DNA from: Octadecabacter sp.
Lineage (GTDB): Bacteria; Pseudomonadota; Alphaproteobacteria; Rhodobacterales; Rhodobacteraceae
Assembly: GCA_028825445.1 (NCBI GenBank)
Contig: JAPKAD010000001.1
Location: forward strand, 124,001 to 188,000
Length of the DNA: 64,000 nt
Reading direction: 5' to 3'
Shown: positions 26,612 through 36,553 of the stretch, in pieces
Layout: each line of letters begins with the position of its first letter
Numbering within the stretch: the first letter of the stretch is position 1
Position numbers and translations under genes: made by a program
The notes under the pieces: generated by a model
The model's database searches: none
Seen by the model: only the letters and a program-made list of their open reading frames with translations
Told to the model about the DNA's origin: nothing

Positions 26612-28801
26612 ATGCCCGACCTCTTAATTGAACTTTTTTCCGAAGAAATTCCAGCCCGCATGCAGGACAAAGCTGCTATCGACTTGCGGAAATTGGTTAC
26701 TGATGGATTAGTCGACGCGGGCCTTACCTACGCAAGTGCTGGGGTGTTTTGCACGCCTCGCCGGCTGGCTGTGTCGGTTGAGGGTTTGTCGCCTGAATCC
26801 CCTGACACCCGCGAAGAACGCAAAGGCCCAAAAGTAGATGCACCTGATGTGGCTATTGACGGATTTTGTAGTGGTGCAGGAGTGTCGCGTGACACTTTGG
26901 AGGCCCGTCTTACCGGTAAGGGTGAGGTCTTCTTTGCGGTAATCCAAAAGCCTGGCCGCAAGGCTGCCGATATCATTGCGCAGGTCCTTGAAGGGGCAAT
27001 CCGAAACTTCCCGTGGCCGAAATCTATGCGCTGGGGCACTGGGACGTTAAAATGGGTTCGCCCGCTACATTCGATCATATGCATTTTGACTGATGATAGT
27101 GGAACTGAAATTGTCACAATTTCTATTGATGGTATTGCTGCTGGAAACATTACGCGAGGCCACCGCTTTATGGCACCGGGTGAATTTTCTGTAACGTCAT
27201 TTGACGATTACGAAGCGAAGCTAAAGCGCGCTAAAGTGATTTTGCGTGCCGATGAACGGGCTAATATGATTTGGTCGGAAGCGTCCAATCAAGCGTTTGC
27301 TGCGGGTCTGGAATTAGTTGAAGATAAAAGGCTGCTGGCTGAGGTTGCAGGTCTTGTTGAATGGCCTGTTGTGCTAATGGGTACCATTGCAAATAATTTC
27401 TTGAACTTGCCTCCAGAGGTTTTGACGGCGTCGATGAAAGAACATCAGAAATTCTTTTCTGTCCGTGATAAAACTGGCCAGATTGTGCGTTTTGTAACCG
27501 TCGCAAATCGCGAAACCGTAGACAATTGTAAAACAATCCTTGCAGGCAACCAAAAGGTACTTTTTGCTCGACTTTCTGACGCAAAATTTTTCTGGGAAAA
27601 TGATCTGCGTGTTGCCAAGAGTGGTGGACAGGTGTGGTTGGATGCGCTGGATAATGTGATATTTCACAATAAACTTGGCACAGTTGCTGAATTGGTCGAT
27701 CGCATGGCCGTACTGTCACGAGAAATTGCGCCGTTAGTAGGTGCAGATCCCGATGAAGTTGAAGTTGCGGCACGATTTTCTAAGGCTGATCTAAGTTCGG
27801 AAATGGTCTACGAATTTCCTGAGCTTCAAGGATTGATGGGGCGTTATTATGCGGGTGAGGCCGGGTTGTCTCACGCTGTGTCACTTGCCGCGCAAGAGCA
27901 TTATTCGCCGTTGGGTCCGTCAGACGATGTGCCAACTGCGCCAGTTTCAGTGGCTGTAGCTTTGGCAGAAAAGATTGATAAGCTTGCGGGTTTCTGGACG
28001 ATTAATGAGAAGCCCACAGGATCGAAAGATCCTTTTGCGCTGCGTCGTGCGGCATTGGGGGTTATTCGGTTGGTGTTGGAGAATGGGTTGCGATGTCCTC
28101 TGAATACCATCCTTTGGCAATCAATCGTTGAAAATTTTATTTATTTTGAGTGGGCGCAGGAGCAGCTCATTTGTCAGGATACTGATCCAGAACACCCAGT
28201 CGGGAAGATTGGTCTTGATGGATTTCGCAAAGAGTTCTTGAGCAGGCATGACAAAGCTATCACAAAAGCTGTAGCGGCCGACCTTCTCACCTTCTTCCAT
28301 GACCGCTTAAAAGTCTTTCTTCGTGATGATGGATATAAACCAGATTTGGTTGATGCTTGTATTGGCGCTTCAGGTGCAGATGATCTCTTAAAGATTTCAA
28401 AAATGCTTCCTGCACTTGCTGCATTCCTAAAAACTGATGACGGGGTCAATCTGATCCAAGGGTTCAAGCGCGCCAACAATATTTTGTCGCAAGCTGAAGA
28501 TAAAGACGGGGTCGAATATTCTTTTGGCGCTGATATAAAATTCGCTGAAGGGGGCGCGGAAAAAGCATTATTTATTGCCCTTGATGTGGCAGATGCTCAA
28601 ATCGCGCCTGCGATGGAGGCTGAGGAATTTTCGGTGGCAATGTCTGCTATGGCGGATCTGCGCGTACCAATTGATGCTTTTTTCGACACAGTCCAGATTA
28701 ATGCAGATAGCGCAGTATTGCGGAGAAATCGTTTAAATTTATTGTATCGCATCCGCACAATCTGCCTGAGTGTTGCGGACCTGCGAAAACTTGAAGGTTA
28801 A
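26612..28801 (+). CDS. glyS: Glycyl-tRNA synthetase beta subunit
   Basis: This 729-residue beta subunit binds tRNA-Gly and is needed for aminoacylation by GlyQ. It begins PDLLIELFSEEIPARMQ and shows FCTPRRLAVSVEGLS, the catalytic-like HD segment around LSSEMVYEFPELQGLMGRYY, SKDPFALRRAALGVIRL and a C-terminal DALR anticodon-binding-like tail. Length is slightly above the E. coli protein, as usual in alphaproteobacteria. Its ATG follows the upstream stop directly. Confidence 0.97.
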   Translation: MPDLLIELFSEEIPARMQDKAAIDLRKLVTDGLVDAGLTYASAGVFCTPRRLAVSVEGLSPESPDTREERKGPKVDAPDVAIDGFCSGAGVSRDTLEARLTGKGEVFFAVIQKPGRKAADIIAQVLEGAIRNFPWPKSMRWGTGTLKWVRPLHSIICILTDDSGTEIVTISIDGIAAGNITRGHRFMAPGEFSVTSFDDYEAKLKRAKVILRADERANMIWSEASNQAFAAGLELVEDKRLLAEVAGLVEWPVVLMGTIANNFLNLPPEVLTASMKEHQKFFSVRDKTGQIVRFVTVANRETVDNCKTILAGNQKVLFARLSDAKFFWENDLRVAKSGGQVWLDALDNVIFHNKLGTVAELVDRMAVLSREIAPLVGADPDEVEVAARFSKADLSSEMVYEFPELQGLMGRYYAGEAGLSHAVSLAAQEHYSPLGPSDDVPTAPVSVAVALAEKIDKLAGFWTINEKPTGSKDPFALRRAALGVIRLVLENGLRCPLNTILWQSIVENFIYFEWAQEQLICQDTDPEHPVGKIGLDGFRKEFLSRHDKAITKAVAADLLTFFHDRLKVFLRDDGYKPDLVDACIGASGADDLLKISKMLPALAAFLKTDDGVNLIQGFKRANNILSQAEDKDGVEYSFGADIKFAEGGAEKALFIALDVADAQIAPAMEAEEFSVAMSAMADLRVPIDAFFDTVQINADSAVLRRNRLNLLYRIRTICLSVADLRKLEG

Positions 28802-28869
28802 CTCCCTGTTAAGGTTATCCTTGCTCTGTTCAGGCACCCCTCTATGGTACGCACAAAGGGGATGCCGCA

Positions 28870-31419
28870 GTGCAGAAAGTTATCACACCTAAGGATATGT
28901 GTCTTGTGACAAAAACCGTGCCCATGGTCGCGGATGTTTATGGTGGGCGGGCGAAATGCCTGCAACGGCTGATCCGTTTAGATATGCCCGTACCGACTAC
29001 AGTAGCTATGTCCTTTAATGTTGTACGTGCGATTGCGGCTGGGCAAGCAGCTGATCTGCAGAAAATTTTATGCCATTTTAGGGACAACCCTTTGCTATCG
29101 GTCCGCCCAAGCAGCATGGATCCTGATTGGGGCGGACCAGTTGCCATGCTGAACATTGGGATGAATGACGCAAAGTACGTTGCCTTGTGCGATACCTTAG
29201 GTGATGACACTGCAATTCGGCTGTATATGCGTTATATTCAAACTTTTGCTGTCGAAGTGGCGCGGCTAGACCCAGAAGAGTTTTACCTTCCCGATCATCC
29301 ATCGCGCGATGCGCTGCGCATGATGTTATTAAACTACGAAACTGAAATGGATGCCGAATTTCCACAAGATGTGGGCGCGCAATTAGCCGAGGTTTTGCGG
29401 TCTATGGCGCGGACATGGGAAGGCACTACCGCCCGGCTTTTGCGTCAAGCCAAGGGTGCGCCGCCCGACGCGGGGCTCGGGTTGGTTGTGCAAGAAATGG
29501 CTTTGGCGGTAGGGAAGGGTATTTCGGGGTCTGGTGTAATCCAATTTGCATCTGGTAGAACTGGAACGCCTGAAATTAACGGGCGTTTCGTGCCACAAGC
29601 ATTGCATGGCGAGGGGCTGCGCGACAGTAAAGATGCGCTTTACTTGACCCGTGATCCACGTGGGCCGTCGTTGGAAGAGCAGGCACGAGATGCGTTTACT
29701 AAGCTTGTGAAATTTGGAGCTTTAGTGCGCGTCAAGTTGCGCGAAGAGATGGAAATTAAGTTTATCCTGCTAGACGGTCAGCTGACAATTTTGGACGCTG
29801 TGCGTATTCCGCGATCTAACCGTGCCGCAGTACGCATTGCTGTTGATTTGGCCAGTTCAGGTGTTATCGCTAAAGAAGACGCTATTATGCGGGTGCAGCC
29901 TGCTACATTGTCTGAATTGTTGCACCGTCAGGTAGATCGAAATGCGAAGCGCGATGTGTTTGTGCGGGGCATTGCGGCCAGCCCTGGTGCAGCCAGCGGG
30001 CGTTTAGTATTCACCGCAATCGAAGCGCAGGCAAGTGCAGCGCGCAGCGAGGCATGCGTTCTAGTACGCCGTGAAACCACACCTGAAGATATTCGTGGTA
30101 TGCACGCCGCGGTTGCTATCGTTACGCTGCGTGGTGGCATCACCAGCCATGCAGCAGTGATTGGGCGCGGTATTGGCTTGCCCTGTATAGTTGGGGCTGC
30201 CGAGTTGGACATTGATGAACGTAAACGCACAATTACGGGTCTCGACGGGCGCACTTTTAAGGCTGGTGATATGGTCACAGTCGATGGCAGTACGGGGCAG
30301 ATGTTGGTCGGTGAACCAGCCATGCTTGAGGCTGCCCTTGATGATGCTTTCCAGACCTTGTTGTCATGGGCTGACGATGTGCGAGATATTGGTATTCGCG
30401 CTAACGCTGATACTCCCGCAGATGCACAAACGGCCCGTAACTTTGCTGCTGAAGGCATCGGATTGGTCCGCACAGAACATATGTTTTTTCAGGGTGAGCG
30501 CGTAGATTTGATGAGAGAGATGATATTTGCGGAAACGCCAGTCGCCCTTGCTGCAGTTTTGGAACGACTTTTACCGCTGCAACGAGCTGACTTTTCTGAG
30601 ATATTTCAAATCATGCAGAATCAGCCTGTTTGTATCCGGTTGTTTGATGCGCCGCTCCACGAATTTTTGCCTGCAGGCAAGCAGGGTATGCGCGATCTGG
30701 CTGAAGTGCTGAACGTGCCGTTGGCGCAGATGACGGCGCGAGTTGATGATTTGTCGGAATACAACCCTATGCTGGGTATGCGCGGTGTGCGGCTGGGCAT
30801 TACCGTGCCAGAAATTTACGACATGCAGGTGCGTGCTATTTTTGAGGCAACGGTTGCTTCCAGCGCCAAAGGTATCGCTCTGGTACCGGAAATCATGATC
30901 CCGCTTGTCAGCGCGAAACGCGAAGTTGAGCTGGTGCAATCGCGTCTTGATGCTGTTGCTGCTGCTGTGCGGGCCGAATCTGGTGTGGATTTTGAATATC
31001 GACTTGGCGTAATGGTCGAAACGCCGCGTGCAGCGCTGCGTGCAGCAGATATTGCTGAACACGCAGCATTCTTGTCTTTTGGGACTAACGATTTGACCCA
31101 GATGACCTATGGTTTGTCTCGCGATGACGCTGGTAAATTCATGTCTGATTATGTCAAGTTGCATGTCTACCCGGAGGATCCGTTTCACACGCTCGATTTA
31201 GATGGCGTCGGTGAATTGCTTCAATTGGGTGCAGAACGTGGCCGTAAGGGTCGGCCAGATGTGACGCTGTCGATCTGTGGAGAACATGGTGGTGACACTG
31301 CTGCAATCGCATTTTGCCGTGCGCAGGGCTTCGACTATGTGTCATGTTCTCCATTTCGAGTCCCAGTTGCGCGGCTTTCTGCTGCTCAACTGGCGCTCAA
31401 AGACAAGTTAGGCAGATAA
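28870..31419 (+). CDS. PPDK-like phosphotransferase (putative PEP-binding protein)
   Basis: This 849-residue protein is built like pyruvate, phosphate dikinase. It has an N-terminal ATP-grasp-like part at about 1-330, a swivelling domain with the phospho-His motif GGITSHAAVIGRGIGLPCIV (His427), and a C-terminal PEP/pyruvate barrel with FGTNDLTQMTYGLSRDDAG and the acid/base Cys826 in CSPFRVPVARL. The ATP part deviates: the usual GGKGANL is GGRAKCL, and the SVRSGA...GMMDTVLN region reads SVRPSSMDPDWGGPVAMLN. It may not act as a normal PPDK. GTG 28870 is preceded by AAGGGGA. It follows glyS, as in related genomes. Confidence 0.82.
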   Translation: MQKVITPKDMCLVTKTVPMVADVYGGRAKCLQRLIRLDMPVPTTVAMSFNVVRAIAAGQAADLQKILCHFRDNPLLSVRPSSMDPDWGGPVAMLNIGMNDAKYVALCDTLGDDTAIRLYMRYIQTFAVEVARLDPEEFYLPDHPSRDALRMMLLNYETEMDAEFPQDVGAQLAEVLRSMARTWEGTTARLLRQAKGAPPDAGLGLVVQEMALAVGKGISGSGVIQFASGRTGTPEINGRFVPQALHGEGLRDSKDALYLTRDPRGPSLEEQARDAFTKLVKFGALVRVKLREEMEIKFILLDGQLTILDAVRIPRSNRAAVRIAVDLASSGVIAKEDAIMRVQPATLSELLHRQVDRNAKRDVFVRGIAASPGAASGRLVFTAIEAQASAARSEACVLVRRETTPEDIRGMHAAVAIVTLRGGITSHAAVIGRGIGLPCIVGAAELDIDERKRTITGLDGRTFKAGDMVTVDGSTGQMLVGEPAMLEAALDDAFQTLLSWADDVRDIGIRANADTPADAQTARNFAAEGIGLVRTEHMFFQGERVDLMREMIFAETPVALAAVLERLLPLQRADFSEIFQIMQNQPVCIRLFDAPLHEFLPAGKQGMRDLAEVLNVPLAQMTARVDDLSEYNPMLGMRGVRLGITVPEIYDMQVRAIFEATVASSAKGIALVPEIMIPLVSAKREVELVQSRLDAVAAAVRAESGVDFEYRLGVMVETPRAALRAADIAEHAAFLSFGTNDLTQMTYGLSRDDAGKFMSDYVKLHVYPEDPFHTLDLDGVGELLQLGAERGRKGRPDVTLSICGEHGGDTAAIAFCRAQGFDYVSCSPFRVPVARLSAAQLALKDKLGR

Positions 31420-31605
31420 ATTGGATTATGTGTGAATGCAGAAAATCGTATTATTCCAATCATTTTTAGGGTGATTGTTAGTGTTGTGTACTAAGGACAT
31501 CGCTGCGACCGCACACCGCATGAGGCTAACTAGACGGATTAGACATTTTCCCATAGAGGCAAGTTTCATAAGAGAAACTGATCACCTGTCTGCTTGAGGA
31601 CAAGA

Positions 31606-32268
31606 ATGTTAAATCAATTTAGAATGAGTTTGGTTGTTGCTGCATTGAGCATTATTATAACTCTTGCTGCAGTAGGCGGTTTGCAAGCGGATGGAGGGGG
31701 GGGGGCCAATTTAATTACGTTGTTTGGACAAGAAAAGTTAGCCATCCAGCAGGTTCCTAGTGACAGCGCTACAGTGTCCTCAGTCGTAATGCCGTCAACA
31801 GCCAGCTATATTCCAATTGCACTTGACGCCATTATTTATGATAAATTCTTCCTAGCGTCCCAGCCAACTGCATCCGGGGGCGAGCAATGGCGCTGCCTGA
31901 CGGAAGCTTTGTATTTCGAGGCACGTGGCGAAAATGTGCGTGGACTTTTTGCAGTCGGTGAAGTGATTATGAACCGTCGTGATTCTGTACGCTATCCAAG
32001 CACGCTCTGCGGTGTCATTAATCAAGGTACTGGCCGTCAGTTCGCCTGCCAATTTACGTACACATGTGACGGTGCCTCAGAACAAATTAACGAACATGCT
32101 GCTTGGAAGCAAGTTGGGAAAGTTGCCCGTATACTACTAGACGGGTCACCGCGTGAATTGACAAATGGTGCCACACATTATCATACTACGGCTGTAAATC
32201 CGCGGTGGGCAAGTATATTTCCGCGCACAGCCTCCATCGGATCGCATTACTTTTATCGCGAGGGTTAA
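31606..32268 (+). CDS. Cell wall hydrolase (SleB/Hydrolase_2 family)
   Basis: This protein of about 220 residues has an N-terminal signal or anchor helix (LVVAALSIIITLAAVGG) and a C-terminal Hydrolase_2 domain from about residue 100. The domain has EALYFEARGENVRGLFAVGE with the catalytic Glu, VIMNRRDSVRYPSTLCGVIN, FACQFTYTCDG and ATHYHTTAVNPRWA. It probably cleaves peptidoglycan in the periplasm. ATG 31606 is preferred to the in-frame TTG at 31594, because GAGGA lies just before it. Confidence 0.88.
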   Translation: MLNQFRMSLVVAALSIIITLAAVGGLQADGGGGANLITLFGQEKLAIQQVPSDSATVSSVVMPSTASYIPIALDAIIYDKFFLASQPTASGGEQWRCLTEALYFEARGENVRGLFAVGEVIMNRRDSVRYPSTLCGVINQGTGRQFACQFTYTCDGASEQINEHAAWKQVGKVARILLDGSPRELTNGATHYHTTAVNPRWASIFPRTASIGSHYFYREG

Positions 32269-32379
32269 CATCACTTCGTCGCATGTGCCCTAAAGGGTGG
32301 CGTAACAGGCTGTTGTCGTGGACCTACACGCTTAGTACTCAAAGAATACAACTGCGCAATGATACAAAGTGGGATAAGC

Positions 32380-33288
32380 ATGAGCAGCGACACTAAATTA
32401 GCATTTTCCCACCCCTCCGAGCGGGCAGAGGCGACCACTCCAAGTGAAAAATTTGGTCTACGCGACCGTATTTCTCTACGCGATTATATTACCGAAGTCG
32501 AAATAGGCGCGTTTCAACAAGAACGCGGCCACCTTCAACGTATTAAATTTAACGTGGTGGTTGAATTAGAAACTCTTACAGGACCCATTGATGATGATGT
32601 TGATCGTATCCTGTCTTACGACCGTGTGACCGAAGCGATTGAGGCAGAACTAGGGGCAGAGCGGCTTAACCTGCTCGAAACTCTGGCCGCACGGGTAGCA
32701 GAACGAATATTGCTAGAACCCCAAGCATTGCGGGTGTTTGTGCGGATCGAAAAGATTGACCGCGGTCCATATTCTCTTGGTGTGGAAATTATGCGCGAGC
32801 AAGGTGGACATGAGGACGCGGCGGTAGAAACTGTTGAGGATCCACACCCACGGATTGTGTATTTATCTAATGAAACTATTGCATCAGAGGGCATATCAGA
32901 GTTGATTGATGATTTTTTGGTGAACGAAATACCGCTGATTTTTTGCGTTGGCGTTGCTGATGTTCTGACACCACAAACCGGTATAACTATGGCACAACGG
33001 CGCATTGATCTGCTGGCGATAGAACAAAACGCATGGGTTTTGGCAGGACGCGACAAACGCTGCGTCGTAGTTGGCACGCGTACGGAACTTGATTGGGCAA
33101 TGAAAAATGGCCAAATTTGCGTTTGGGCACCATCTAAAATAGTGCTTGATGCAGCGGATAGTCCAGGCGCTGATGCCCGGGATGCGCGATCGCTGGCCGC
33201 ATGGTTTGCAGGCCAATTACAAGCTTTAGAATTGGTTATTGTTGGAACAGGTGCGCCTGACTGTGATATTCCAACTCGTGTAATCTAA
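32380..33288 (+). CDS. folB: FolB-like dihydroneopterin aldolase with extra C-terminal domain
   Basis: This protein of about 302 residues has an N-terminal FolB domain at about 25-140 (DRISLRDYITEVEIGAFQQE, RIKFNVVVELE, LSYDRVTEAIEAEL, LLETLAARVAERIL, VRIEKIDRGPYSLGVEI). It converts dihydroneopterin to 6-hydroxymethyl-dihydropterin in folate synthesis. About 160 further residues (RIVYLSNETIASEGISELID, then QRRIDLLAIEQNAWVLAGRD) do not match FolB and are unknown to me. ATG 32380 matches the family start; a longer frame begins at 32359. The stop overlaps folP (TAATG). Confidence 0.88.
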   Translation: MSSDTKLAFSHPSERAEATTPSEKFGLRDRISLRDYITEVEIGAFQQERGHLQRIKFNVVVELETLTGPIDDDVDRILSYDRVTEAIEAELGAERLNLLETLAARVAERILLEPQALRVFVRIEKIDRGPYSLGVEIMREQGGHEDAAVETVEDPHPRIVYLSNETIASEGISELIDDFLVNEIPLIFCVGVADVLTPQTGITMAQRRIDLLAIEQNAWVLAGRDKRCVVVGTRTELDWAMKNGQICVWAPSKIVLDAADSPGADARDARSLAAWFAGQLQALELVIVGTGAPDCDIPTRVI

Positions 33289-34283
33289 TGGTTTATTATC
33301 GTACCGTCGCAATGACTGACCCACACCGCCCTGATGCTGCGCATACGCTTGCCGGGGGCTGGTGTTGGTTCACCCATGTAGAGCGGTTGGAACGTGGGCA
33401 ACCAAACAAACTTATCCGTGCATCCGACGTGCCCGATGATGTCTTAAATCGCCTTACGGTGCATCGTGCGCCCGTCGCTGGGCTCAACATGAACACGCCC
33501 AAAATTATGGGCGTCTTGAACGTTACACCCGATAGCTTTTCTGACGGTGGACGGTTTGACACCTTTGAAACCGCGCGCAGGCAGGGCCGCTCCATGGTGA
33601 CGGATGGGGCGGATATTATTGATATTGGTGGTGAAAGCACACGCCCCGGTGCTGTAACAGTTGATGTGGATGAAGAGATCTTGCGCACATTGCCAGTGAT
33701 TGCTGCAATCCGTGCGGATGGCGTAACTCCAATATCAATTGACACCCGTAAGGCCCGCGTTGCGCAGGCGGCACTCGATGCTGGTGCGTCGATGGTTAAT
33801 GATGTGTCGGCTTTTTTGTTTGACCCAGACATGGCCCGTGTCACTGCTCAAACTGGTGCACCGTGCTGTCTGATGCATGCCCAAGGCGATCCTGCTACAA
33901 TGCAAGACGCGCCAACATATGATAACGTCACATTAGATGTTTATGATTTCCTAGAAAGTCACATCCAGAAGGCAGAGGCTGCAGGAATTCGCCGTGACCA
34001 AATTATTGTTGATCCGGGGATTGGTTTTGGAAAAACACTTGGACATAACTTAACGCTTTTAAAGAACTTATCAATATTTCATAGTCTTGGCTGTGTCATT
34101 TTGCTTGGCGCATCTCGTAAACGGTTCATCGGTATTGTTGGAAACGCACCAAACGCTTGGGATCGTATGCCGGGGTCTCTGGCCATCGCCTTGCATGGCA
34201 TCCGGCAGGGTATGCAAATCCTGCGGGTCCATGATACACTAGAAACAAGACAGGCTTTGAGCTTGCATATGGCAGTGAATTAA
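33288..34283 (+). CDS. folP: Dihydropteroate synthase
   Basis: This 331-residue enzyme joins the pterin diphosphate to 4-aminobenzoate and is the target of sulfonamides. The core begins near residue 65 with KIMGVLNVTPDSFSDGGRF. It continues with GADIIDIGGESTRPGA, ISIDTRKARVAQAALDAGA, INDVSA-like VNDVSAFLF, IIVDPGIGFGKT and the SRKRFIG motif. An N-terminal extension of about 60 residues (GGWCWFTHVERLER) is usual in this group. It overlaps folB and is followed 28 bp later by glmM. Confidence 0.96.
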   Translation: MVYYRTVAMTDPHRPDAAHTLAGGWCWFTHVERLERGQPNKLIRASDVPDDVLNRLTVHRAPVAGLNMNTPKIMGVLNVTPDSFSDGGRFDTFETARRQGRSMVTDGADIIDIGGESTRPGAVTVDVDEEILRTLPVIAAIRADGVTPISIDTRKARVAQAALDAGASMVNDVSAFLFDPDMARVTAQTGAPCCLMHAQGDPATMQDAPTYDNVTLDVYDFLESHIQKAEAAGIRRDQIIVDPGIGFGKTLGHNLTLLKNLSIFHSLGCVILLGASRKRFIGIVGNAPNAWDRMPGSLAIALHGIRQGMQILRVHDTLETRQALSLHMAVN

Positions 34284-34311
34284 CGCTGTCTAGAAAGTCA
34301 GGCGGGACATT

Positions 34312-35667
34312 ATGGCACGTAAATTTTTTGGAACTGATGGTGTGCGTGGTACGGCTAATAAATATCCTATGACTGCAGAGATTGGCTTAAAAATCGGTGC
34401 TGCTGCAGGTCGTTATTTTCGAAATGACGGATCAAACGGCCACCGTGTTGTAATTGGCAAAGACACGCGGTTGTCAGGCTATATGTTCGAATCCGCGCTA
34501 ACGGCTGGTCTAACCAGTACGGGTATGAATGTGCTCCTGCTCGGCCCGATACCGACACCTGGCGTTGGGATGTTAACCACATCTATGCGAGCGGATTTGG
34601 GTATTATGATTTCTGCTAGTCACAACCCTGCTGTGGATAATGGTATCAAATTCTTTGGTCCTGATGGGTTCAAATTGTCTGATGAGGCTGAATCTGAGAT
34701 TGAGAGCCTGTTAGAGGGCGAAATTTTAGCTGTACAAGCGTCTAATATTGGTCGTGCAAAACGTATTGATGACGGTCGTTTCCGCTACGCTGAACGTCTG
34801 AAGGGGACGTTCCCGCACGGCATGCGGCTGGACGGTATCAAGGTTGTAATTGATTGTGCGAACGGGGCAGGCTATAAAGTTGCTCCTGAGATCTTATGGG
34901 AACTTGGCGCGACAGTCATTCCCGTTGGCACCAACCCTAATGGCTATAATATTAACGAGTCTTGCGGGTCCACTGCACCGCGTACGGCAGCGGAAACCAT
35001 CGTTAGCCACGGTGCCGATGTTGGGATTTGTCTAGATGGTGACGCTGATCGAGTGATGATTTTGGATGAAAACGGAAACGTCGCTGATGGTGACCAGATC
35101 ATGGGGCTTTTTGCCAACCGTTGGGCCGAAAGCGATCGTCTAAACAAGGGTACGTTGGTGGCAACAGTTATGTCCAACCTTGGTCTGGAACGTTTCTTGA
35201 CAGACAAGGGCTTGACCCTTGAACGCACTGATGTTGGCGACCGTTATGTGGTTGAAGCGATGCGCGCAGGCGGATTTAATCTTGGTGGAGAGCAGTCAGG
35301 CCATATTGTAATGACTGACTTCGCCACCACAGGTGATGGTTTACTAGCGGGATTACAATTCCTTGCGGCAATGATTGAAACTGGCAAACCTGCATCGGAA
35401 CTCATCTGCGTGTTTGAAATGGTTCCGCAGATGTTAAAAAATGTTCGCTACAGTGATGGGGCAGATCCACTTGGCCAAAAGCCATTAAAGGCTGCGATAG
35501 CGGCGGCTGAAGAATCACTTGTAGGCAAAGGTCGCTTGTTGATCCGCAAATCTGGTACTGAACCGTTAATTCGTGTGATGGCGGAATGTGAAGATGACAT
35601 GCTGCTGGCACAGGTCGTGGACAGTATTGTGTTTCAGGTTGAAGCGGTGGCGAAGGTCAGCGTTTGA
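34312..35667 (+). CDS. glmM: Phosphoglucosamine mutase
   Basis: This 451-residue enzyme converts glucosamine-6-phosphate to glucosamine-1-phosphate for peptidoglycan and LPS precursors. It begins [18 protein letters not shown]. The phosphoserine loop is [19 protein letters not shown], with Ser103 as the expected phosphorylated residue. The metal loop is [13 protein letters not shown], the sugar loop [10 protein letters not shown], and the phosphate loop [14 protein letters not shown]. The folP-glmM pairing is widespread in bacteria. Its 3' end overlaps the convergent transporter gene by 11 bp. Confidence 0.97.
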   Translation: MARKFFGTDGVRGTANKYPMTAEIGLKIGAAAGRYFRNDGSNGHRVVIGKDTRLSGYMFESALTAGLTSTGMNVLLLGPIPTPGVGMLTTSMRADLGIMISASHNPAVDNGIKFFGPDGFKLSDEAESEIESLLEGEILAVQASNIGRAKRIDDGRFRYAERLKGTFPHGMRLDGIKVVIDCANGAGYKVAPEILWELGATVIPVGTNPNGYNINESCGSTAPRTAAETIVSHGADVGICLDGDADRVMILDENGNVADGDQIMGLFANRWAESDRLNKGTLVATVMSNLGLERFLTDKGLTLERTDVGDRYVVEAMRAGGFNLGGEQSGHIVMTDFATTGDGLLAGLQFLAAMIETGKPASELICVFEMVPQMLKNVRYSDGADPLGQKPLKAAIAAAEESLVGKGRLLIRKSGTEPLIRVMAECEDDMLLAQVVDSIVFQVEAVAKVSV

Positions 35668-36553
35668 GCAGCTTTGCAAGGCTAGACCATTGGCTAATCA
35701 TGAGGCCGCACATTATCAAAGCCAATGCTGCAAAAAATCGCAATGGCAGAATTTCTGAAAGAACCCAAGTGCCAAAAACCATTGACCAAACAGGGACTTG
35801 GTAGTTTACTAAAGTCATAAATACTGATCCGGCAGTGCGGATGGTTTGTACCCTTAGCAGGGCCGCAAATGCCGTAGGTATTAGGCCAAGAAAGATTATT
35901 GCAAAGCCCGCACGCCCTTCGACCCACACCGGTATACCCTCAAACACCAGCATCGCAGGGATTAAGCAGATCGAGCCAACGACCAGTGTCAATGCTGCCA
36001 TTACAATGCTGTCAATAGGTGGGCAGACACGGGTTAACACGCTTGAGATCGCATAAGAAATTGACGCCCCTATACATGCCATCTGTGGCAAGGCAAGGCT
36101 GCCTTCTGAGAAATCAAAGGATGTTGGACCAATTAGCACCGCAGCGCCAATAAAGCCGAGAATAACGCCTCCCGTTTTTCGGGCTGACATTTTCTCGTCG
36201 CTTAAAAGATGCGCCAAAGGCAATACAAACAGCGGCAATACAGCCATGGATATACCTGCAAACGCCGATGGCACATATTGTTGGCCCCATGATAAAAGCG
36301 CGAAGGGCAACGCAGTGTTTAGCATTCCAATTACTACTAAATAGCCCCAAACTGAACGTCCAGTGGGCATTGGACGGCCCATTATGCGCACTAACAACAA
36401 CAAAGTTAGTGCACCCAAAGTCGTGCGTGCGCAGGCAACAGTCAGAGGAGGATAGCCTTCAAGTGCAATCGCTACTACCATAAATGTCCCACCCCAAATC
36501 AGGCCAAGAAAAAGGATTGACAGCCAGTTGAACACAGAGGGTTGCGCGGTCAT
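35657..36553 (-). CDS. DMT-superfamily (EamA) transporter
   Basis: This 298-residue inner-membrane protein has ten predicted helices in two EamA repeats. Examples are [40 protein letters not shown] with the helix-4 pattern, and [20 protein letters not shown] near the end of the second repeat. Such proteins export metabolites or amino acids; the substrate cannot be read from the sequence. It overlaps glmM tail-to-tail. Its start is followed upstream by a very AT-rich gap. Confidence 0.88.
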   Translation of the reverse strand: MTAQPSVFNWLSILFLGLIWGGTFMVVAIALEGYPPLTVACARTTLGALTLLLLVRIMGRPMPTGRSVWGYLVVIGMLNTALPFALLSWGQQYVPSAFAGISMAVLPLFVLPLAHLLSDEKMSARKTGGVILGFIGAAVLIGPTSFDFSEGSLALPQMACIGASISYAISSVLTRVCPPIDSIVMAALTLVVGSICLIPAMLVFEGIPVWVEGRAGFAIIFLGLIPTAFAALLRVQTIRTAGSVFMTLVNYQVPVWSMVFGTWVLSEILPLRFFAALALIMCGLMISQWSSLAKLLKR

